The notes below the pieces were generated by a model that did not search any database, was not told the origin of the DNA, and saw only the letters and a list, made by a program, of their open reading frames with translations. 64,000 bases of DNA. It comes from Glaciimonas immobilis. GTDB taxonomy: Bacteria > Pseudomonadota > Gammaproteobacteria > Burkholderiales > Burkholderiaceae_D. The stretch spans positions 434,001 through 498,000 of the forward strand of contig NZ_JAAOZT010000001.1 of assembly GCF_011947285.1 (NCBI RefSeq), in the 5' to 3' direction. The position numbers were made by a program, and so were the translations under genes. This document shows positions 45,823-53,909 of this stretch, piece after piece (within the stretch, counting starts at the first letter, position 1; the number at the start of each line of letters is the position of its first letter).

Positions 45823-47184
45823 CTAGCGTGCCGCCTCAGCCAAATTATGCGCCAGCTTGTTATGCCGTTCCAATACATTGCCCAAGTCAACCGTAGTCAA
45901 TTGGCCCTGACGCACAACCACCCGCCCGTTAACCACGCTGTAAGCGACATTTGACGGCGTACAGAATACGAGGGCGGCGACCGGATCATGCAACGCACCA
46001 GCATAGCTAACTTGATTGAGGTTAAATATCACAAGGTCGGCTGACATACCGGGTTTGAGCGCACCGATATCGTCACGATTGAGAACTTTGGCGCCGCCGA
46101 GAGTCGCTATTTCCAGTGCCTGTCGGGCAGTCATGGCGTCCGGACCAAAACCTACCCGTTGCAGCAACATTGCCTGACGTGTTTCGCCCAGCATGTGCGC
46201 GCCGTCATTGGATGCAGAACCATCCACGCCGAGGCCAACTGAAACCCCAGCATCGATCATCTTACGAATGGGTGCAATGCCGGATGCAAGCCGCATATTG
46301 GAGCACGGACAATGCGCTACGCCGGTGCCGGTACGGGCAAACATATAAATTCCGTTGTCATCAAGCTGCACGCAATGGGCATGCCAGACATCAGGTCCGA
46401 CCCAGCCGGAATCTTCCGCATACTCCGCTGGCGCCATGTTGAATTTTTCACGGCTATAAGCGATGTCGTTGGCGTTTTCTGCCAAATGGGTATGGAGCGA
46501 GACGCCATGATGACGCGCCAGCACCGCCGACTCGCGCATCAGATCGCGTGACACCGAGAAGGGCGAGCAGGGCGCGACGACAATGCGTTGCATCGCATGG
46601 CGTCGATGATCGTGATAGGTCTCGATCAAGCGTTGCGTGTCGTTCAAAATGGCGTTTTCATCTTCAACCACGCAGTCGGGCGGCAGACCGCCTTTGGATT
46701 GACCGACGCTCATCGCGCCGCGCGCCGCATGAAAGCGCATGCCGATCTGACTGGCCGCTTCGATGCTGTCGTCGAGCTTGCAGCCGTTGGGATAAATATA
46801 CAAATGATCGCTACTGGTGGTGCAGCCCGAAAGGAGCAATTCCGCCATCGCCGTGAGCGTGGAGACCTGCACCATTTCTGGCGTCAGATTGGCCCAGATC
46901 GGATACAGATTGGTGAGCCAGTTAAATAATTCGCCATTTTGCGCCGCCGGGATGACGCGCGTCAGGCTTTGGTACATGTGATGATGGGTATTGACCAGAC
47001 CCGGGATCACGACATGATCGGTGGCATCAATGACCTCATCCGCGCTTTGCGGCAGATCGCCGCTATTGCCTACTTGTTCGATGACATTATCGCGAATAAA
47101 GACAGCACCGTCGTTGATCTCGCGGCGCTGGTCATCCATGGTGACTAAAACACGGGCATTTTTTATCAATAAAGTTGTGGTCAT
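45823..47184 (-). CDS. 8-oxoguanine deaminase-like amidohydrolase
   Basis: About 453 residues from the ATG at 47184; an upstream frame from 47244 adds 20 residues with no family match. Metal-site motifs are NTHHHMYQS (first histidines), HTHLAEN, HAHCVQ and GVDGSASNDG. The order and MYQSLTRVIPAAQN, SDHLYIYPNG and PCSNMRLASGIAPIRKMIDAG are close to proteins named 8-oxoguanine deaminase or hydroxydechloroatrazine ethylaminohydrolase (AtzB/TrzN-like). Deaminating 8-oxoguanine would yield urate, the starting compound of the neighbouring pathway. Triazine specificity is possible but less likely here. Confidence 0.85.
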   Translation of the reverse strand: MTTTLLIKNARVLVTMDDQRREINDGAVFIRDNVIEQVGNSGDLPQSADEVIDATDHVVIPGLVNTHHHMYQSLTRVIPAAQNGELFNWLTNLYPIWANLTPEMVQVSTLTAMAELLLSGCTTSSDHLYIYPNGCKLDDSIEAASQIGMRFHAARGAMSVGQSKGGLPPDCVVEDENAILNDTQRLIETYHDHRRHAMQRIVVAPCSPFSVSRDLMRESAVLARHHGVSLHTHLAENANDIAYSREKFNMAPAEYAEDSGWVGPDVWHAHCVQLDDNGIYMFARTGTGVAHCPCSNMRLASGIAPIRKMIDAGVSVGLGVDGSASNDGAHMLGETRQAMLLQRVGFGPDAMTARQALEIATLGGAKVLNRDDIGALKPGMSADLVIFNLNQVSYAGALHDPVAALVFCTPSNVAYSVVNGRVVVRQGQLTTVDLGNVLERHNKLAHNLAEAAR

Positions 47185-47257
47185 GGTAATTGAAATAAAA
47201 GGTACGACGTCAGTGTCATTGATTGACATCGGCACTGGCACCACACCGGACTCTGGT

Positions 47258-49021
47258 TCAGGACTTTGGCGTAAAGTTGCGCAGGAAATCCAGCAAGATT
47301 TGCGCGGATACTTCAGCGTCGTCGGCGGTCATTGTTTCCAATGGATTATGGCTAATTCCGCCATTGCCGCAACGGGTAAATAACATGGCTACATCGGTCG
47401 CCTTGGCCATAGCCATGGCATCGTGACCTGCGCCAGATGCCAGTTTGAAGGCGCGCACGCCTGCACGTTCGGTCGCTGCGGTTAGTTGTTCCATTAACCA
47501 CGGCGCGCATGGCACGGCCGGTGCGGAAACCATTTTTTCGACCGCGCTTTCTATATTGCGACGTTGGCAGGTGGTCTCGATAAACCGCAGCACATCGTTG
47601 ACCGCGGCATCGCGGATGGCATCGTCCGCAGCGCGGATATCCAGTGAAAATATGCATGCACCGGGAATAACATTAGTCGAACCGTTTGGTACCTGCAATT
47701 GCCCGACGGTACCGACCAGCGATGCCTGTTGATCTTGTGCGCAGCGTTGCTCAACATATAGCACGATCTCAGCGGCAGCGGTGGCGGCATCTTTGCGCAT
47801 CGTCATGGGGGTGGTACCGGAATGACTGGCGACACCTTTTAACTGCACCATGTAGCGGCAACTGCCAGCGATAGAGGTGACTATGCCGACGGGCAGGTCG
47901 CGTTGCAGCAATACCGGGCCTTGTTCGATGTGGACTTCGACGTAGCCTAATAAGTCATCAGGATTACGCGCCAGAGACGGGATCAGGGCCGCGTCATGAC
48001 CGGCGCTTTTTAACGCATCGCGCATGCTGATGCCATCGCGGTCGATATTGTCCAGTAAGGCCATGTCGAACTGCCCGATGACGGCGTTACTGCCAAGGAA
48101 AGTGCTTTTAAAGCGTACGCCTTCCTCTTCTGAAAAGCCAATTACTTCAAAGTGAAATGGCAGTTTTTCGCCGCGCTCATGCAGGTGCTTAATGATCGCG
48201 ATGGGCAACAGGATGCCTTCACGCCCGTCATACTTGCCACCATTGCGGACGGTGTCGTAATGCGAGCCAGTGATGAGGGTTTTAGCATCTGGTTTATCGG
48301 ACAAATAGCGACCGACTACATTGCCGACGGCATCGATTTCGGCCAGCATGCCAGCCTCGCGCATCCACGCGGCGAGTTGCGCGGCAGTGCGGCGGTGGGC
48401 ATCGGTCATGTATGCGCACGTAAGGCCGCTCTCGTCATCGCTCCACGCACCGATTACTTGCGCCCAGCGCATGATGGTTTCACCCAGTTGCGGCGTGTAA
48501 CCGAGCAAGTCGTTGAGGCGCATTTCGGCGATACGTCCGATTTGACGCAGTGCTTCTGCCTGTTCATCGCTCAACTGATTTTTCAGGCGGCGACTAAAGG
48601 CTGCAATGATTGCCTCGCGCGATAAGCCCTGACCATCGGCACCTTTGACGGCGAGAATAAAGGGAAACGTAAATTTGGTGTTGTAAGCGGCGTTTAACCT
48701 TTGCAGCGTAGCGAACTCTTCCGGGGTGCAATTATTGAGTCCCGCTTTGGCTTGCTCACCGGTGGACTCTGCTGTCAACTGTCCTGAGATAGCGGCCTTG
48801 CCAGCCAGCTCGGGATGTGCGCGGATCAGGCCAAGCTGTTCGTCATTGGTGGCGTTGCGTACGGTATTTTCCAGCGCCAGTTTGAGCGCGGTAATGTTGA
48901 GAAAAGGCCGTTGCGCAGCGGTGCGCTCAGGTATCCATGGCGAGTGCTCATAGATGCCTTGCAGGGTTGATACAAAGGCGTTGGCGTCGCAGCCGTTGAG
49001 TTGTTCCAAGGTGGTGGTCAT
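47258..49021 (-). CDS. Fusion of OHCU decarboxylase (UraD) and allantoate amidohydrolase (AllC)
   Basis: 587 residues. Residues 1 to about 170 are the UraD fold: FVSTLQGIYEHSPWIPERTAAQRPF, LIRAHPELAGKA with the catalytic histidine, and YNTKFTFPFILAVKGADG. From about 180 to the end comes an M20-type allantoate amidohydrolase: GSHYDTVRNGGKYDGREG, GFSEEEGVRF, HIEQGPVL and GAGHDAMAMA as metal and substrate sites. UraD converts the OHCU product of hydroxyisourate hydrolysis to allantoin; AllC cleaves allantoate to ureidoglycine or ureidoglycolate. The two joined steps are not consecutive, because PuuE acts between them. No stop or shift disrupts the join. Confidence 0.92.
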   Translation of the reverse strand: MTTTLEQLNGCDANAFVSTLQGIYEHSPWIPERTAAQRPFLNITALKLALENTVRNATNDEQLGLIRAHPELAGKAAISGQLTAESTGEQAKAGLNNCTPEEFATLQRLNAAYNTKFTFPFILAVKGADGQGLSREAIIAAFSRRLKNQLSDEQAEALRQIGRIAEMRLNDLLGYTPQLGETIMRWAQVIGAWSDDESGLTCAYMTDAHRRTAAQLAAWMREAGMLAEIDAVGNVVGRYLSDKPDAKTLITGSHYDTVRNGGKYDGREGILLPIAIIKHLHERGEKLPFHFEVIGFSEEEGVRFKSTFLGSNAVIGQFDMALLDNIDRDGISMRDALKSAGHDAALIPSLARNPDDLLGYVEVHIEQGPVLLQRDLPVGIVTSIAGSCRYMVQLKGVASHSGTTPMTMRKDAATAAAEIVLYVEQRCAQDQQASLVGTVGQLQVPNGSTNVIPGACIFSLDIRAADDAIRDAAVNDVLRFIETTCQRRNIESAVEKMVSAPAVPCAPWLMEQLTAATERAGVRAFKLASGAGHDAMAMAKATDVAMLFTRCGNGGISHNPLETMTADDAEVSAQILLDFLRNFTPKS

Positions 49022-49033
49022 GTATTGTATCGG

Positions 49034-49083
49034 CGGGTCCCACCCGCGTACTCCTTAAAGTTTTTTGTGACGGGTGGGACCCG
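49034..49083. repeat. Perfect 13-bp inverted repeat upstream of the uraD-allC fusion
   Basis: CGGGTCCCACCCG (49034-49046) is the exact reverse complement of CGGGTGGGACCCG (49071-49083), around a 24-base AT-rich loop. It lies between the end of the permease gene and the start of the fusion gene. A T-rich run inside the loop (six T) gives no terminator. Confidence 0.8.
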
Positions 49084-49097
49084 TTTGGACTTAAATG

Positions 49098-50498
49098 TTA
49101 ATGGTCGGAGCTTTGTGCCGCAGCCACTGCGTACTCACGTGCGTTATGGGACTCGCCTTTGCCATTAAAAAACAGATTCAGTAATACCGCCATCGCCGAT
49201 GCCAACAAAATGCCGCTATGCAAAATGGTCGACAGGAACGCGGGCATTTGGTCGAAGAAGCTAGGCGCAACGATAGGAATCATACCCGCGCCGATACTGA
49301 CTGCTACGATGAAAAGATTATTACGGTTGCCAACAAAATCGACTTTTGCGAGTATTTTGATACCGGTGGCAGCGACCATCCCAAACATGACCAGCCCGGC
49401 ACCGCCAAGGACGAACTGCGGAATCGAGGCCGCAACGTTTGCCATTTTTGGAAACAGGCCAAAGGCCATCAAAATCACGCCAGCAGTAGCGCAAACATAA
49501 CGACTGCGCACGCCAGTGACGCCGACCAGACCAATGTTTTGCGAGAACGAGGTGTAGGGGAAGGTGTTAAAGATACCGCCAATAATTGATCCCAATCCAT
49601 CCACACGCAGACCACGTGCCAACGTTTTGTCATCGACTTTTTTGCCAACGATCTCGCCTAGCGCAATAAACATTCCGGTAGACTCAATCATGGTCACGAT
49701 CATGACCAGACACAGGCTGATAATGGAGCCGAGATCAAACTTCGGCCAACCGTAATGAAATGGTTTAATGAGGGCAAACCAGTCGGCATCGGCAAGGCCA
49801 AAGAAGCTGATCTTCCCCATCGCCAAAGCAATGAGAAAACCGATAATCATGCCGACCAATACCGAAATGTTAGCAATGAAACCTTTAACATATTTGGTGA
49901 TTAATAATATCGATACCAGAACAACCAGGGCAATCCCGAGGCTAGTAGGGGAGCCGTAGTCGGGGTTTGGTATTTTGATGAAGACGCCATCGACTAGTTT
50001 GCCGATGATCGGCTGGCCGCCTGCGGCCCAGTTAATACCTATTCCCATCAATGAAATACCAATGACGGTAATCACGGTCCCGGTCACGACCGGCGGGAAA
50101 AATCGCATCATGCGGCTCATGTAGGGTGCCGCCAGCATACAGAAAATACCCGCGACTATTACGGCGCCGTAGATGTGCACAATAGTCAGTTCAGGATTGC
50201 CCGCCATGGCGACCATCGGCCCGACGGCGGCAAAGGTAACGCCCATCATCACCGGCATTCTGATACCGAAGTGCCAAAAGCCCAGACTTTGGATCAGGGT
50301 GACCAGTCCGCAGCAGAATAAGTCCGCGCTGATGAGGAAGGCGATATCACTTTTGGCCAGATGGAGGGCGCCTCCCACAATGAGTGGCACCGCGATGGCG
50401 CCCGCGTACATAACTAGCACGTGCTGCATCCCCAGCGCGGTGAGTTTGCCTATCGGCAATTTTTCGTCTACAGGATCGGTTATAGGTGTGGTGCTCAT
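49098..50498 (-). CDS. NCS2-family purine (urate/xanthine) permease
   Basis: 466 residues with about fourteen membrane helices. KLTALGMQHVLVMYAGAIAVPLIVG opens the protein, GITFAAVGPM-like VTFAAVGPMVAMAG follows, and the GEIVGKKVDDKTLARGLRVDGLGS and GVRSRYVCATAGVILM segments mark the NCS2 (UraA/UacT/PbuX) fold. NxG and Glu signatures of uric-acid/xanthine transporters are consistent, but uracil specificity cannot be excluded from motifs alone. It is next to the UraD-AllC fusion and within a urate catabolic region, so uptake of urate or xanthine is the likely job. Confidence 0.9.
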   Translation of the reverse strand: MSTTPITDPVDEKLPIGKLTALGMQHVLVMYAGAIAVPLIVGGALHLAKSDIAFLISADLFCCGLVTLIQSLGFWHFGIRMPVMMGVTFAAVGPMVAMAGNPELTIVHIYGAVIVAGIFCMLAAPYMSRMMRFFPPVVTGTVITVIGISLMGIGINWAAGGQPIIGKLVDGVFIKIPNPDYGSPTSLGIALVVLVSILLITKYVKGFIANISVLVGMIIGFLIALAMGKISFFGLADADWFALIKPFHYGWPKFDLGSIISLCLVMIVTMIESTGMFIALGEIVGKKVDDKTLARGLRVDGLGSIIGGIFNTFPYTSFSQNIGLVGVTGVRSRYVCATAGVILMAFGLFPKMANVAASIPQFVLGGAGLVMFGMVAATGIKILAKVDFVGNRNNLFIVAVSIGAGMIPIVAPSFFDQMPAFLSTILHSGILLASAMAVLLNLFFNGKGESHNAREYAVAAAQSSDH

Positions 50499-50530
50499 AC
50501 TGTGTCTCCAGGGTCTGGGAATTTATTTTA

Positions 50531-50641
50531 GGACTCACGCAAAATCGCCCTGGCAGCGTTGTGCTCTCTTTGCCGCACTAGCGTGCCGCCTGCGTCGGCA
50601 GGGTTGACAAGTCCGTTGCTGGGACGGTTTTGCGTGAGTCC
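50531..50641. repeat. Dispersed palindromic element, copy A
   Basis: Starts GGACTCACGCAAAATCG and ends CGGTTTTGCGTGAGTCC (outer inverted repeat), with interior GCGTTGTGCTCTCTTTGCCGC. It lies about 30 bases before the permease start. Confidence 0.85.
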
Positions 50642-50835
50642 TATTTTGTGCACGTATCTTGTACGTGTCTTGCAACATTCATGCCACTGATATTGAGCAA
50701 CTATGCGATTACTATGCGATTACTATTTTCGAACCAAGCGGCAGGAATGGTGTGAGGTCCGATACTATAGGCATCTGGCTATGGCGATATACGTATAAGT
50801 TGATAGTTGATTTCAGTATGTCAATATAACGTGTC

Positions 50836-51774
50836 TTACTTGATGAGCATCGCTTTTGCAATCTGGCTGACCTGATCGCGGAGCCATTTGTGCTCCGTTG
50901 CCTGATGCACGCGTTCATGCCAGAGTTGATAAAATCGCATCGGCGGAAACTTGATGGGCAGCGTAAAGCTTTTTAGCGCCAGTGTCTTTTCGTAAAATTG
51001 TGCGAACTGTCGACCCGTGGTGAGCACCAGATCCGTTTGTGCCGCCATGTAAGGAAGCATGCCAAAGTAGGCTGACTCGACCACCACGTTGCGCCGCATA
51101 TTTTGGCGATCCAGAAACGAATCAATGATGCCATGGTAACCGGGCAGCACTTGCCACGGTGCGAGGTGCGGCAGGCTCAGATAATCTTCGACGGTCATCG
51201 CGTCGGGCGCGGTGCGTTTGGCGTACGCACTATCGGCGCGCATCAGGCAAACGATCGGGTCGTCAAACAATTTAGACAAATGCAAGTGTTGAGGCGGTTC
51301 GTCCCAGTTGGCAATGACCAGATCAAGGTCGCCATCGGACAGTTGACGCACATAATCGGTTTCTGGTCCTAGCGCATGTATTACCACGCGGCTTTTGGGT
51401 GACTCGCGACGCATGCGCGCAACCAGTTCCAAAAAGAAAGGCGTATTCATGTAATCGGGCGCAGCAATATGAAACGTCCGTGCTTCAGCCTGGGGCATAA
51501 AGGGTGTTTTATGGACGAATAAACGTTCTGTATCGTCCAAAATCCGTTTGGCTGGCTTAAGCAGACTTTCACCATGTTGGGTCGGTACCATGCCGCGCGC
51601 ACCGCGCACCAAAAGGGGATCTCCGGTCAGCTCGCGCAATTTACGTAACGAGGCAGAAATCGACGGCTGAGGTTGATTTAGCTTCAGAGCGACGCGCGAT
51701 ACATTCTTTTCGCACAGTAAAAGGTACAGTATGCGGATCAAATGAATGTCGAGATGATCGGGTAATTTGGACAT
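50836..51774 (-). CDS. LysR-family transcriptional regulator
   Basis: 312 residues. The N-terminal winged helix-turn-helix has LIRILYLLLCEKNVSRVALKLNQPQPSISASLRKLRELTGDPLLVRGARGM, and the C-terminal part is a periplasmic-binding-like effector domain (ARTFHIAAPDYMNTPFFLELVARMRRESP). It is transcribed away from puuD with a 600-base divergent region between, and lies next to purine transport genes, so it probably controls ureide or urate use. The effector is not evident from sequence. Confidence 0.9.
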   Translation of the reverse strand: MSKLPDHLDIHLIRILYLLLCEKNVSRVALKLNQPQPSISASLRKLRELTGDPLLVRGARGMVPTQHGESLLKPAKRILDDTERLFVHKTPFMPQAEARTFHIAAPDYMNTPFFLELVARMRRESPKSRVVIHALGPETDYVRQLSDGDLDLVIANWDEPPQHLHLSKLFDDPIVCLMRADSAYAKRTAPDAMTVEDYLSLPHLAPWQVLPGYHGIIDSFLDRQNMRRNVVVESAYFGMLPYMAAQTDLVLTTGRQFAQFYEKTLALKSFTLPIKFPPMRFYQLWHERVHQATEHKWLRDQVSQIAKAMLIK

Positions 51775-52377
51775 GATGGTTGTCTCTTAGTGAAATGGGC
51801 GCGGGAAATCTGCTATACCGCCCCGGAATGGTCGGGGTGTCTCAACGTTTTGTCGGGCAAAATCGCGGCGCGACATTAGCCACGCGTTGCGTTGCGGGAG
51901 GGAACTTAGGTAGACTCTCTGGTCAATTATCAATAACTTTTATGTGATTTTTATATATCAATAGTCATATGTCAAATATACTCGAATTTCAATATTTTTA
52001 AAGCCAAACGCGCTTATCTTCCATGAATCTTTGTTTTTTCTTTTTTTGAATTGTGTTTGGGTAGCCCTTAAAGCTACAAACCTTGCATTAAAAGTAAGTG
52101 CTGCCGGAAAGCGCTACATGGATTGACCGGCGCAGTGGTGGTTTAAACGCTCAATCGGTGTGAAACACTGAAAACGTCAGCGAATGGTCAGGCAATAGAT
52201 CATGCAGTTATAAAGTGTGACTTTTTAAGTGATAGTGGTCGTAGCGGAGCTGTAAATTGTAGACTTTTTTGAAGTTCTCAAAGAAGTCTTTCAAGTTCGC
52301 GACTTTGTTTTGAGGGGGTGGCCCTCTCTCGTCTGCAGTGCCCGCAGTGGCGGACGAGTGTAAATCGTGAGGAAGAC
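51775..52377. other. Divergent control region between the lysR-type gene and puuD
   Basis: About 600 bases, AT-rich in the middle (51920-52010), where two ATCAATA repeats occur about 30 bases apart; LysR-type sites are often loosely dyad and could lie here. A hairpin at 52261-52289 is listed separately. No small gene is supported. Confidence 0.5.
52261..52289. promoter_or_regulatory. Inverted repeat in the puuD leader
   Basis: AGACTTTTTTGA and TCAAAGAAGTCT pair with one mismatch around AGTTC. It lies about 90 bases before the puuD start and could be an operator or an RNA hairpin. Confidence 0.45.
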
Positions 52378-53631
52378 ATGGATTCAATGTTAGTGTCGTA
52401 TGGCGTCGAATGGCTCAATTTGCTGGTACGCTGGCTTCACCTGATTGTGGGGATTGCCTGGATTGGTGCATCGTTTTATTTCGTCTGGCTGGACAATTCT
52501 ATCCGTCCGCCAAAACCCGGTTCCGACCTCGCCAATAAAGGCGTTTCTGGCGAGCTGTGGGCGGTGCATGGCGGCGGCTTCTACAACCCGCAAAAATATC
52601 TGGTAGCCCCTGCGGAATTGCCCGCAGAGTTACATTGGTTTAAATGGGAGGCTTACGCGACCTGGTTGAGCGGCTTCGCGATGCTCTTCATTGTTTATTA
52701 TTTCAACGCCTCGGCGATGATGATTAATAAAGACGTTGCCGATCTGAGTACCTGGCAGGCGATCGGTGTGGGCCTTGGCACATTAGTAATCGGCTGGACT
52801 GTCTACGACTTGCTGTGTCGTTCGCCCCTAGGCAAACGTGACGGCCTGTTGGGTCTGGTCATGTATCTGTTTATCGTCGCTGCGGCGTACGTATTAAGTC
52901 ATTTGCTTAGCGGTCGTGCTGCGTATATTCACGTCGGTGCGATGATCGGCACCATGATGGTAGGTAATGTGTTGATGGTCATTATTCCGGGACAGCGCAA
53001 ACTGGTGGAAGCCATGCGAATCGGTCAATCGCCGGATCCAAAGTATGGCAAACAAGCCAAACAACGTAGCGTACACAATAACTACTTCACGTTGCCAGTG
53101 CTGTTCATCATGATCAGCAATCATTACGCAATGACCTATAGTCACGCGTATAACTGGTTAGTGCTGGCAGCGATTATTGCCGCCGGCGCGTTGATTCGTC
53201 ACTTTTTTAATCTGCGTCACGCAGGGCGTGTTTCGTGGGGTTTTCCGGCGGCTGGTGTGGCAATTCTAGTCGTGGTAGCGATTGTTATTGCGCCACGTCC
53301 GATCCCAGCTCCGGTAGCATCTGTAACGCAAGCGGCCACTGGATCAGTGAACGCCACGGCAGCAAACGAGCCGGTCGCCGACATGGCCCACGTGCAGGCG
53401 ATTATTACCCAGCGTTGTGTAGAGTGTCATGCCGCGCAGCCGACGCAGCCGGGCTTCGCTACCGCACCCGCCGGAGTCATGCTGCAAACGCCTGAGTTAA
53501 TACGTCAACATGCGGACAAAATCTACCAGCAAGCAGTGCAGCTAAAAGCCATGCCGCTTGGGAATATGACGAATATCACCGATGCCGAGCGGGCGGTGAT
53601 TGGGGCATGGTATCAAGCTGGGGCGAAATAA
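52378..53631 (+). CDS. puuD: Cytochrome-linked urate oxidase PuuD
   Basis: 417 residues from the ATG at 52378, preceded by AGGAAG. The N-terminal 300 residues form eight or so membrane helices with the DUF989 features: YGVEWLNLLVRWLHLIVGIAWIGASFYFVWLD, GGGFYNPQKY, HWFKWEAYATWLSGF and HNNYFTLPVLFIMISNHY. The C-terminal soluble part is a cytochrome c with CVECH (347-351). PuuD oxidises urate to 5-hydroxyisourate at the membrane and passes electrons to the respiratory chain rather than making hydrogen peroxide. The gene is divergent from the LysR-type regulator. Confidence 0.95.
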   Translation: MDSMLVSYGVEWLNLLVRWLHLIVGIAWIGASFYFVWLDNSIRPPKPGSDLANKGVSGELWAVHGGGFYNPQKYLVAPAELPAELHWFKWEAYATWLSGFAMLFIVYYFNASAMMINKDVADLSTWQAIGVGLGTLVIGWTVYDLLCRSPLGKRDGLLGLVMYLFIVAAAYVLSHLLSGRAAYIHVGAMIGTMMVGNVLMVIIPGQRKLVEAMRIGQSPDPKYGKQAKQRSVHNNYFTLPVLFIMISNHYAMTYSHAYNWLVLAAIIAAGALIRHFFNLRHAGRVSWGFPAAGVAILVVVAIVIAPRPIPAPVASVTQAATGSVNATAANEPVADMAHVQAIITQRCVECHAAQPTQPGFATAPAGVMLQTPELIRQHADKIYQQAVQLKAMPLGNMTNITDAERAVIGAWYQAGAK

Positions 53632-53909
53632 TCGGCGTTGCATGGCTTGAGTGGCGCTCGTCAGTGGTGCGCAAACAGGCGCTGATTCAAAGCTGTATTA
53701 ATGTGGTCAACAGCCAGTGGAGTGGTAATAAGTGCCCGAAAACAAGGGCCTGAATAGTTGGCTGCACTTTTTACCGGATTATCACAGGATCAACTGCAAG
53801 TGGTACACAGCAGGCGCATAGCGACGGTGACTTCGCTGGCTTCCTGCTGTCCGCTACCATCATTGCGGCTGGATTTTGTGCCGGGTTAAACACTTTACTG
53901 AAAGTTACT

